Shown here in pieces: positions 47,009 to 56,735 of a stretch of 64,000 nt of DNA. The DNA comes from Tetrapyrgos nigripes (lineage: Eukaryota > Basidiomycota > Agaricomycetes > Agaricales > Campanellaceae). The translations under genes were made by a program, and so were the position numbers. The stretch lies in the NCBI GenBank assembly GCA_013368315.1, contig JAACJM010000064.1, positions 62,001-126,000 on the forward strand, given 5' to 3'. The notes below the pieces were generated by a model that ran no database searches, had not been told where the DNA came from, and saw only the letters and a program-made list of their open reading frames with translations. Position 1 is the first letter of the stretch, and every line of letters begins with the position of its first letter.

Positions 47009-48683
47009 ATGCCCGAATCTGCTGGTCGCGTTCTTCTTGCCTACTCTGGAGGATTAGGTAGAGTCTCTCATCGCGTCCCATTATCGCTAACAATCGCGCC
47101 TGACGCTTCTTACTTCCAGATACTTCGTGTATCCTTGCCTGGTTGATTGAAAAAGGTTATGAAGTATATGCGTTCATGGCCGATGTCGGCCAGGAAGAAG
47201 TCAGTGTTATCCAGATTCAACATCTCTGCTTGTATTAACTGGTGATGCCCAATAGGATTTCGCGGCTGCAGAGAAAAAAGCTCTGAAGGTTGGAGCAAAG
47301 AAGTTTTTCCTCGAGGTGATCCTGTCCGTCCCTAGCAACTTAGTATGTTAAACTCCGTGTACTATAGGACCTGAGACGTGAATTCGTCACGGAGCTGATC
47401 TATCCCGCGGTCCAAGCAAACTGTATCTACGAGGTGCAGTACTTCGCTTCTCATATATCTCCATCTCATCACTTATTATCGATGTGGACATGTAGAACGT
47501 CTATCTTCTTGGAACTTCTCTTGCCCGTCCAGTCATCGCTCGAGGAATGATCGCGGTTGCAGAACGTGAAGGATGCGAGTGAGTGTATGAAACCTTACTA
47601 CATGAAGCCACATGACAATGTTAAATCGTCATAGCTTCGTCTCGCACGGATGTACCGGTAAAGGGAATGATCAAGTTCGCTTCGAACTCGCCTTCTATGG
47701 CCTCAAACCGGACATCAAAGTCATCGCGCCTTGGCGAATCCCTGGTAAATAATCACACCTGCTCTTGATGCATATTTTCTCATTGTTATTTCCTTTCACT
47801 AGAGTTCTATCATCGCTTTGCCGGCCGTCGAGATCTTCTTGCCTACGCCGCCGAAAAGGACATTCCTGTCGCCCAAACTACTGCCAAACCTTGGTCCACC
47901 GACGAGAACCTCTTCCACATTTCATATGAAGCCGGGATTCTTGAGGATCCTAACACGACCCCTCCAGCTGACATGTGGAAACTGACTACAGCCCCGGAGG
48001 ATGCTCCTGCCAACCCTGAAAAGATCACGATTGAGTTCAAGCGTGGACTTCCTGTCAAGGTTACTGTAGAGGGGCAGAAGACGTACGAAGATCCTGTCGA
48101 CATTTTCCTCGCTCTCAACACTCTGGGAAGGAAACATGGTATTGGACGGATCGATATTGTCGAGAATCGTTTCATTGGAGTCAAATCCCGAGGATGCTAC
48201 GAGTCCCCTGGTGCCACTATTCTTCGTGCCGCACACATCGACCTCGAAGGTCTGACACTGGATAGGAATGTCCGTGCTCTCCGTGATCAGTTTGTCACCA
48301 TTGAACTCAGCAAAGTTTTGTACAACGGACACTTCTTCACTCCTGAAAGGGAGTTTATCACTTCTGCTATTCCTGCCAGTCAGAGGACAGTCAATGGTCT
48401 TGTGAAGCTCAAGTTGTACAAGGGCAATGTGGTGATCGAGGGAAGGTCTAGTCCTGAGGGACTATATGATGAGCAGCAGGCTTCTATGGACGAGCTTGGT
48501 GGCTTTGAGCCAAGTGACACGACAGGCTTTATCGCCATCGAATCCATCAGGATTAAAAAGTAAGCACCATTTTGGACTTTGCTACAAGCGACTGAACACG
48601 TCTTGACTAGATGGGCACAATCCAATATTGCCAAGGGTCAGGCTGGTGTCGAGCCCAAGGACGTCTATGGAAGCCGTGTCTAA
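47009..48683 (+). CDS. Argininosuccinate synthase
   Basis: Catalyses ATP-dependent condensation of citrulline and aspartate to argininosuccinate, the penultimate step of arginine biosynthesis. About 425 aa spliced, close to the family length. The ATP-pyrophosphatase loop AYSGGLDTS is split by the first intron after SGGL. Further family motifs are [68 protein letters not shown] and, near the end, [13 protein letters not shown]. At least eight exons; the last one begins [10 protein letters not shown]. All catalytic motifs are intact. Regulation by general amino-acid control is suggested by the upstream bZIP-like sites. Confidence 0.97.
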
Positions 48684-48811
48684 AAGTCTCAAATCTCTTG
48701 CTTAATCTAGATTATGTACCTGTGTAACATTCCAAAAACCTCAGCTTGTATTTTCCGTTGATGTACAGTTTATGTGAAAGCCTATTGAAACAAGTTGGCC
48801 CCAATCCATCT

Positions 48812-51014
48812 TCATGGCAAGTTCTGCAACTTCAAGAAGTCGGGTGTGCCCAAACCTGTGACTGGATCCCATCCAGTACGCGCCGTGAAGCCATTTGTTC
48901 CGCATCCTGGATTCGATCCAGACACAATATCATTGAATGCAGAGGGGTTGGCGTAGATCAAAGGGTTGAGGAAACCAAGAGGTGATTTTCCACTCGCGAT
49001 TCTGAAATCATTAACGAGAGATATGACACCTGCAACAGTTGGGGATGATGCCGAAGTTCCACTAAATGTGAAGAGAATGAATTCTGTGTTGGTCGACCAC
49101 AGAAGGTAGAGGGAAAGTCACTGACCCGACCGACACTACTCTTCCCCCAACAACGACTTGGAACCCCGAACCCTGGGCAGCAACATCGGGGTAGGCACGT
49201 CCACTTGCGTTGAACAAGCCTGCATTGGTGGTGCCAAGAGCGTTGAGGAAAGTCGAAACAGCCGAATTCTGGTAGGATGGTCGAGCGAAATGGTTTGAAA
49301 ATCCTCCTCCGGTAAAGCTGACGGCTACTTCGGGATTGACTCTAGTTGTGCCTCCTACGGTTGTGACAAAGGGACAAGAGGCAGGGAAGGCAGGTTGGAA
49401 TTGGACTCGGTTACTCCCGTCTAAAAAAACACGAATGAGTCAGCTCGTTTAGAAGAACAAAGGGTTCAAAACGTACCATTGGTACGGCAATCTCCTCCAC
49501 CAACACCAAAATCACCAGAGGAAAAGAGGATGGAAGATCCACGAGCACCGAGCTGAGCAAAGAGGCTGCAAACGCTAGCCATATAGTCCTAAAAGAAACC
49601 CAAGAAAAAGCTCTTAGTAAATATAGAAAACAGCCAATGAAATGACGCAACGCACCGACGGCACCGTCTGCTCGTCATCTTAAAAGCTCTTAGTAAATAT
49701 AGAAAACAACTAACTGGATGACTCGTACCTCCATAAGACGTGGTAAAGGTTTGAGGAATGCTACTCATGGCCAAAACAGCGTTCAGCCAGTCAAGATACC
49801 TAGACAAAATTGACGGTGAATCCACGTGATCCACTGAGTGATCCTAGCAACTCACGGCTCATTGGTGTTCGTCGGTGTCTGGGAATCGGGAGTGAACGGT
49901 GGGGAGCCTCCAGTGGAATAGTAGATGTTGGGAGTAGGGAAGGACATGCCAATGGTGTACTGAATATCGAGATTCGCCTCGACGCCTAAAATTCATTTTT
50001 AGCAGAGTACAGAACAATTGGATTGGCAACCCGCACCCGGTTCGCTCTGATCATCCCCGCCATTACTAATTTCCGTAGTGGTAAATGTGACGCCAGCAGC
50101 ATCGGGTCGGAAGCGAGCCACGAAAGTTGCCAGATCGGCACGGTTGGCGAATTCATCCAGATAACCTGCAACACCGAGCTTGTTGGTAGCAGTGGCCCGA
50201 GGGACATAGTTGATGGTCTAGAAGCAAGGTTCAGAGACAATGCCACGAAAAACTTGGGTAGGCTCACGTTGTACAAGGTACGCAGGCAAGAAGGAGTAAT
50301 GGTGGTTGCACAGCTGGCAGGAGGAACAGCATCGGCGATGGGTTCCACATCAGAAACGTTCTTGGCAAGAGCGTCCAACTCTGGCTGCAAGAAGTGGGTA
50401 GCCTTCATACTCTTCATGGTACCGAAGTAGGTGGTGGGAGCAACTAGATATCAGGGTCAGTACGCTGCATCGGAATCATGATAGATTGACGAACCCAAAT
50501 CGACGTGGCCATGGAGTACCCGAGGAAGTGAGTAAGAAAGAGTACGAAGGACGGAGTCACCCGACTTGGTATGACGGTAAACACCGTATTTAGCTCCAAG
50601 CATCCTCTCTGCTTGTTCAACAGTAACACGAATGGTGACCCATTCACCAGCAGAGGTGGTGGACTCAGGCTGGTCAACGCCATGGTAAGCAAGCCAGTCA
50701 TTCACTGCAGATAGGGTATCTGGGTGGGGTCGGATAAGAGCATCAACTTCTTCCTTGGAGAGGTGTTGACCATATCGAGCGTGAGAGGGGTCGCTGACTT
50801 CGTAGAGATGGTTGACGAGTTCCTCGAACTTATCTTGCTTGAGCCCGAGACGAAGGAGTATGGGTTGGTCTGCTGGAGGCATGGATTGGAGCTCCCAGCC
50901 TTCAGGGACTTCGACCCAGGCGTGCTTCGTCGCGAGGTCATCCCAGCGCCTCTGCAACGGTTTGGACGAGCTCAGCGCACCGAGGGCAAGGACAACGAAG
51001 AATGACCAGTACAT
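48812..51014 (-). CDS. Secreted sedolisin-family serine protease (tripeptidyl peptidase, S53)
   Basis: The N-terminus is a signal peptide ([20 protein letters not shown]). A pro-kumamolisin-type propeptide follows ([50 protein letters not shown]). The catalytic domain begins near SCLRTLYN and includes the TPP-type segment [19 protein letters not shown]. The serine motif is [20 protein letters not shown]; the C-terminal Ca2+-site region is [17 protein letters not shown] with NPGCGTNGF and [13 protein letters not shown]. Sedolisins work at acidic pH with a Ser-Glu-Asp triad and release tripeptides from proteins outside the cell. Exon 1 is 51014-50495. One intron near 49590-49728 is enlarged by a partial internal duplication. 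No broken motif was seen. Confidence 0.93.
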
Positions 51015-51470
51015 AGCGCACTGTTGCTCACCTAGCAGCGTTTCCCCGCAATTTATACGTCCATTTGGCGTCCAGAATAAACCAGCGTTATCTTTTTGCA
51101 TGTGCTCTGGCCTTGGCATTGTGACCATTTTGCTTCTTGCTTGTCGATAGAAAGTATAAAAGGCTTCTTTGTCCCATGCTGCTCCCATGTGAGCGTTCTC
51201 ACACCATTTAATCGCAGGATAGATTTTGAGCAGCACCTGATAAGGTACAGCAGTAAAACTTGTGATTCGCATGGTGGTGCGCCGCCATAGAGCAGAGTAT
51301 TTCGAGAGGACATGAGAAACGGAGAATTTGAGCCGTGGCCAGGTCCAAAGTCGCAGAGATCGCAGTGTCCTAGTGGCTGTTTGAAGGAGATTTCAGAGCA
51401 GCTTCTCCTGATCATGATTGGGGAGGAGCAAGATCACAAATTTAAATCTAGATCTCTTTTCATCACCGTC
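51015..51470. other. Divergent promoter region, protease / Tpt1 paralog 1
   Basis: 456 bp separating two divergent start codons. No additional ORF or RNA was recognised. Confidence 0.5.
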
Positions 51471-52496
51471 ATGTCTTCTGCTTCCGCAAGAAGCCTTTGT
51501 CGACATCCTTTTTTAATAACGCGCCGAAACTACTCCGATTATGCAAGTCAACCCCCTTGGTTTCGTGGTCCTATCCTAAGGGGTATCAACCCTCGCAGGC
51601 TTCCAGCTCTTCAAAATGCAAAACGGTTCCAACTTTACCAGATCATGTCGTATCTTCTTCGTTACGATGGAGGCGAGGTTAGAAATATGCGCTCAGATGG
51701 ATTTGTGCCCGTAAGCTCCTTGGTACGTATCTTTGTGCTACCAGCACTGAATACGAGCCATTAATCAACAGCCCTCAGCTCAGTCATCCCCTTATGAACG
51801 AAGTGAACTTTTCAACACTAGAGACGATAGTCAAGACAGACAAAAAGAAACGATTTGCGTTGCTATATGAGACGCATGCGACGCCTTCTGTTCAAGCAGC
51901 GTCATGGTGGATTCGAGCAAACGGGGGTCATTCACCGGTGTGTAACTTTTGTCCTTGTGCATCGCCATGAAAGGTCTGAAGAGCCTCTTTTAGCTCGTTG
52001 AAATCGATATGAAACGTATAGCATCAGCCAACGACATACCTATGGCGGTCCATGGGACGAGTGAACAAGCATGGCAGATCATATGTGAGCTCAGTAACAT
52101 TATTCTCAAATATTGACCTATTAACGTTGTCAAGCGTCCGAGGGATTGTCGAAAATGGATAGGAATTACATTCACATGGCTCAAGAAGTTACAGTAGAAG
52201 GCGTCATAAGCGGTAAGCCTTTTATCTTACTTTCCTCGATCCTCTCCTGAAAAGGGCCCCAAGGAATACGAACGAGCTCGAGAATTCTAATATATGTGGA
52301 TGTAAAAAAAGCGCTTGCCTGCGGAATACCTTTTTATCTCTCGAAGAATGGCCTCATCTTTTCTCCTGGCAATGAACTCGGGGTCATTGAGCCAAAATTC
52401 TTCAGAAGAGTTGACAGAGTCAGGAGACACATACAAGAGTCTTCGGGCTCAGAAAACAACCCTACAGTTACCGAGTTCAATACAGTAACTCGATGA
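51471..52496 (+). CDS. tRNA 2'-phosphotransferase-like (Tpt1/KptA), paralog 1
   Basis: Tpt1/KptA removes the 2'-phosphate left at the tRNA splice junction using NAD+, giving ADP-ribose 1'',2''-cyclic phosphate. Family elements in order: FQLYQIMSYLLRYDGG, SDGFVPVSSL, WWIRANGGHSP, MAVHGTSEQAWQI, EGLSKMDRNYIHMAQE, VEGVISGPQGIRTSS, LIYVDVKKALACGIPFYLS, GLIFSPGNELG. The N-terminus (~40 aa, Arg/Ser-rich) is compatible with a mitochondrial presequence. Exons: 51471-51722, 51779-51937, 51994-52084, 52135-52212, 52255-52496. Oddities: the catalytic Arg-His pair reads Arg-Tyr (LRYD), the usual NQGHS reads NGGHS, and HIH reads YIH. The HGT motif and the later Arg of SGxxR are retained. Active-site integrity is therefore in doubt. 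Confidence 0.85.
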
Positions 52497-52819
52497 AATT
52501 GTTCGACTGCATGCTGTCTGAGATATATGTAGATATCTGACGACCTTTGAGTCATTCACTTCACTGTTCTGTCAATGAGACTTGAGGCTTGGAAGACGGG
52601 CTGCTTCGTGAACCCGAACGCGTTCATCGGGCAAAGATGGAACGTACAAGAAGACCAAGATCTAGAACAAAAAGTGGGACGCCTCCGCCGCCGAATTGTA
52701 GCACGTCATAGCTAGGAACTCCCACCTACACCCCTCCTACACCCTTACGGGTTTGATGACTATTCGGGCGCGCCGGCGCCTGAGAATCGCGACCCTTTAT
52801 TACTCCCTCAGCAACATCA
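52497..52819. other. Spacer
   Basis: 323 bp with no recognisable gene; it must hold the 3' end of the Tpt1 gene and the promoter of the next small gene. Confidence 0.45.
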
Positions 52820-53175
52820 ATGTCAGACACCATGAACGCAAAGCAAGATGCTAGGGAAGACGACTACAATCCTGACTTGGAAGACTCCTACCCAGGCCCA
52901 CTTGCGGCCTTTCCCTATTATCATCCTTCTCCTCTCTCGCTATACCCACTCTCTGAGCCTATTCTAGTCCCGGGATATGCTGCATATTCTAGCTTACTAT
53001 CACTAATGCCCTATATCCCAATTGTGCAAATAGACCCCTCGTCATCGCGCCTACCCATAGTGAGTCTCACATTTCTTTGCCAGTGCAACATTCAATGACC
53101 ATCCGATTATTTCTCTAGCTCCACGCTGCACAAGCCCTTGCTCTCTGTGTTCTGCACAACCATCTCAACCTATGA
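52820..53175 (+). CDS. Small protein of unknown function, 98 aa
   Basis: Two exons (52820-53059, 53119-53175). The N-terminus is acidic (MSDTMNAKQDAREDDYNPDL). The middle is rich in Pro, Tyr, Leu and Ser (PYYHPSPLSLYPLSEPIL) and the C-terminus is short and helical (LHAAQALALCVLHNHLNL). No family is recognised. Evidence is limited to an open frame, a good GTGAGT...TCTCTAG intron and a plausible in-frame stop. Confidence 0.5.
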
Positions 53176-53554
53176 CGGTCGGTGTAATCTAAAGGCAGCC
53201 ATCCGGGATACTTCTTCCGTTGCTCAGGTATCATATCTTCTGCATCCTCCGCCTCCTTCTACTTTCGTTGAATCCTCCAAACCGTCCATAAGTCAACGAA
53301 CTCAGCGTAGTGGATAGGCTGTTCAAAACTCCGTCCTCAAAAATACGAAGGCTTGATCAACGCCATATAGGGGAAATTTGGCAAGAAAAGAGGCGACGCG
53401 CTAAAACGTGCTGTTGAGGGCTGTACTATAGACAAATAAATGATCAAGAAGAATGAGGAGTAGTTCGATGTTGACTTGCGGACACGGGTTACGAGACAAT
53501 ACTGGTATGTAGACAACATAGGACATAATTGTGATACAGCTCCTCGTATAATCC
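53176..53554. other. Convergent spacer
   Basis: 379 bp between converging genes; no feature seen. Confidence 0.45.
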
Positions 53555-54112
53555 TTACAGATTCTTACCCTGTAAAAATGTAGTGTACGTAGACGCCTCT
53601 GCAGGCTTAGTGACAAGCTCCTTCACAAACGGACATTTTGTTTCCTCACAGAATTCGTTGTTCGGGGCTAGGCATAGTCAGTAATGGACTGCAACAGAAG
53701 CGAAAGAACAGTCTTACTCCAATCCTGGAAGCCTTCAATCAACGCCATGGGGATTGAGACAACGCCTTTGACATAATTCGGGTCTGGGTGAATGTCTAAG
53801 TTGGAACCGCACACCGAACAGAAGTGACGATGAACTGTTCGCCCCGACTTGTTAGCAGAGTCTGCATAAACGGTAAAACGCTTGCAGCCCGTGAGGTCAA
53901 CATCCTTAAATAAACATCGTCAAAGAAGCTTAACACCTAGGAAATCTGTGTAATACCTCTTCTTTGAACAGACCATTGGACATGAACGCAGACCCTGTCA
54001 CCTTCTGGCAGTTCACGCAATGGCAAATCACGTAGATCGACGGATCTCCCTTTATTGTGAACGTATTTTCTCCACAGAGACAAGAACCTTTACGGATTTC
54101 GGAGTCTGTCAT
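53555..54112 (-). CDS. GFA-domain zinc protein (CENP-V/formaldehyde-activating-like), paralog 1
   Basis: The zinc-site pattern of the GFA family is complete: GSCLCG at the start, ICHCVNCQKVTGSAF, and HFCSVCGSNLDI. The best-known members were described as glutathione-dependent formaldehyde-activating proteins, but most fungal members have no proven substrate. Three exons; the first runs from MTDSEIRKGSCL to LFKEE and the last ends TTFLQGKNL. The length of about 135-140 aa is usual. An open stretch extends 60 codons upstream of the chosen Met, but domain alignment favours ATG 54112. A close paralog lies immediately upstream in the same orientation. Confidence 0.85.
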
Positions 54113-54642
54113 AATAGATAGGGTGGGGCGATGAGATGATGGTGGTCGTGTGCAAGTTTGAGTAGAAGCTTTATACTTGGAGCCTGGCGCTTCTCGACTG
54201 TGTAGAATCAGTGTAGAACCTTGTAGAATGTTCAATGTAGAACCGCAGTCTGTCAGCGAAGAATATAATTGCTGACTAGAGAGACAGGCCAAAACGCTAG
54301 CGAGGTCGACAGTCTACTTTGAGTCAGTATATTTAAATGTCACCTGTTGCTCACCCGCTCTGTTTATGCCTCACTCAACGTTTGATATACATCCGAAGGC
54401 TTTCGCGGCCACCGAGATAGTGAATCTGCAACCGGCTCTTTATCAGCTCTGATTGAGAATGGTATGCCCAACAAGGCGAGGAAATACGAGGCGTAAACAG
54501 CATGCTGATGCTAAGGCCTTAGACTGTGAAGGAAACTCGAGACAATGATGACGCATTGAAGGCTTACTGCTATGATTGGGCAATAATGCATGTTCCACAA
54601 CACCGAGTACTACCAAGTCAACAAAGGTTATACAATGCCTCG
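54113..54642. other. Spacer between GFA paralogs
   Basis: 530 bp upstream of paralog 1; presumably its promoter. No other feature was seen. Confidence 0.45.
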
Positions 54643-55187
54643 TCATAGCTTGCTCTTAGCTTTGGGTTTGATCATAATTTCCCGCAAGAATGAGCATCTG
54701 TCTTCTGGGAAACTCTCTCTGTTCGGAGCTAGAGAATGGAACATAGACCATGAACCCAGTAGCAGAGGGTAAGAGGAAAGGGAAACTCACCCCAAGCCTC
54801 GTAACCTTCTACCAATGGCGCGTGGATAATATAGACATCTCCTTTCTTCAAATTATTCTTGTCTGGACGAATAAACACGTTCGAACCGCAATTCGAGCAG
54901 AATTGCCGTACAAGAGTCGAACCAGACTTAGTTCCAATGTCTTTGTAAGTTCTGAGTAGATTGTTGTCTTTGACTTCGACATCCTGAATTTAGGAACCGT
55001 AAGGATTGATGAATGCACGAGTTACATTGGGACTAACTTCGTATTTGAACCAAGCGTTGGCGAGGAATGCTGAGCCGCTCGCTTTCTTGCAGTTTGTACA
55101 GTGGCAGAGAATGTAGAGAAAAGGGTCGCCAGTTACCGTAAATTGGATCCCTCCGCAAAGACAAGAACCCTCATGCGTCGCAGGCAT
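54643..55187 (-). CDS. GFA-domain zinc protein, paralog 2
   Basis: Same architecture and exon pattern as its neighbour. It has GSCLCGGIQFTVTG, LCHCTNCKKASGSAFL, RQFCSNCGSNVFIRPD and an APLVEGYEAW segment, then a short C-terminal exon ending KPKAKSKL. All zinc-binding cysteines are present. Three exons; the first donor is GTTAGT. Similarity across the whole length, shared intron positions and tandem orientation point to a local duplication. Substrate unknown. Confidence 0.87.
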
Positions 55188-55390
55188 GGTGGGTGTATCA
55201 GTTCAAGTTTTTGTGCCCCGGCCATCTAAAGCGCCGGGCACCGGTCACAGTTTCAGGGGCGATTTTCCTTGCTGGAGATAATACGTTCTATAAGGTATAG
55301 TACTCTGGCCTACAGGAACTCTGTCATTAGTAGGCAAAAGCCTGCCCTTCAGCGGAAGTATGTAAAACTAAGGTGAAATGGTCCATGAGC

Positions 55391-56487
55391 CTAAGGACCT
55401 TGCTCATGAAGCGTCTCCACCTCCCACACAATCTGAGTTGCCTTCTGAAAAAATTCAGGTCCGACGCAGCCTCTGTAATCGCCACCTGTGACTACAGAAT
55501 GATCGTTCGTCACGAAAAACTGCAATCCTGCCCCCATAGCTTTTGCCAAATTGATCTGCACCACAATGCGCATGGAGGATTGCTGGGCTAAAGCTAGGCG
55601 GTCAGTTTTCCAGCGAGAAATCGTGTACTGTAGATACGCACCCTGTGCACCATAATTCTCGGGGATAGATTGGACGAAGTGAATCAACGAATCATCTCTT
55701 TCCGGCCAAATTCCGTGCTCGCCTGATAACACGAAGAATTTTCAACTGTGTCCGTGAACTCTACAACTGAACGCACTGATAGATTTCCACTTGGATAAAT
55801 GGATGCAGAACAGGACAGCCCCGACTTGATTGGGAGATTTGACAAGCCTCACGGCCGGATTGACAGACTTTGAAGGTAGGAAGAAAATCGCACTGTCAGC
55901 CGAAGTGCAGTACCAAGACCATCTCTGTGTGCTCACCGGAATACTGTGTCTACTCGTCGCGCGAATCCACCACATAGATGCACCCTTGGTTACACGTTCC
56001 TCTCTGAGCTCGATCCGCTTCTGAGGATCAAGGTCCAGCGTTTTCTGTAACTGTTCAAGAGTTGAACCTTGCATTCCTGGTTGGCTCAGCTGCATGATTC
56101 TAGTTAAGTGAAAAAGAATATCTGAGAAGCGAGAAAAGCTCACCACTTCTCTGAGAGGCACCCATCCATCCGGACGAATATTCAGCCCATGGGCTTCAGC
56201 ACCGTGTCGAAGAAAGTAACTAAGCTTTGTGGTGAGAAGGGTTGTATCTGGATCAGACGGGAATAGTCGACGCCTCTTGCGTCTACGTACTAAAGACGCA
56301 GGATTAAATGTAGAGCAAAGGTTGAGGAAAAATCTGACGTACTTTCCAACGGAAAAATAGGAAATCCCTGAATCTCTTGTTTCGAATCTGACTTGGGCTG
56401 AGCGGAGGCAGAATGTACAATGCTCCGAGAACTGAGAAATGGGAAACGTCGAAGGGAAACTAGGCCATGTAGCAAACGAAAGGGCAT
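55391..56487 (-). CDS. tRNA 2'-phosphotransferase-like (Tpt1/KptA), paralog 2
   Basis: The N-terminus looks like a mitochondrial presequence (MPFRLLHGLVSLRRFPFLSS). The Tpt1 N-lobe is canonical: LSYFLRHGAEAHGLNI, RPDGWVPLREV, with the catalytic Arg-His pair intact. WWIRATSRHSIP follows, with the key Arg kept. The NAD-site region that should read AVHGT reads AVLFCIHLSKWKSI, so HGT is replaced by L-F-C. SEHGIWPERDDSLIHFVQS matches the GLS..R.HIH block with losses. The last exon has SSMRIVVQINLAKAM and FFVTNDHSVVTGGD, keeping the SGMR-type Arg. Exon ends recovered include 56343/56289 at the first intron. Frames join without stops through six exons, so it is not an obvious pseudogene, but NAD+ binding is questionable. 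Confidence 0.8.
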
Positions 56488-56735
56488 GTACTGGCTAGTA
56501 GTGAAGCCTAGCGAGGAGCGATCAAGAAGAGATTGAGCGGCAGGCAGTTTTGTTACAAAGCGCCTTTCAAAAGAAACTGCAAATTACAAGCCTATTATGC
56601 ACAACGTATACATCTATCAACCGTACAAGTATATCATGATATATAGCGGATAGCTCAATGATGAAAAAAAAGGGGAAAAACATTAAAAAAACTGGCAGCG
56701 CAACCTATCACAGCCATTCTTCTCGCTCGCGGAGT

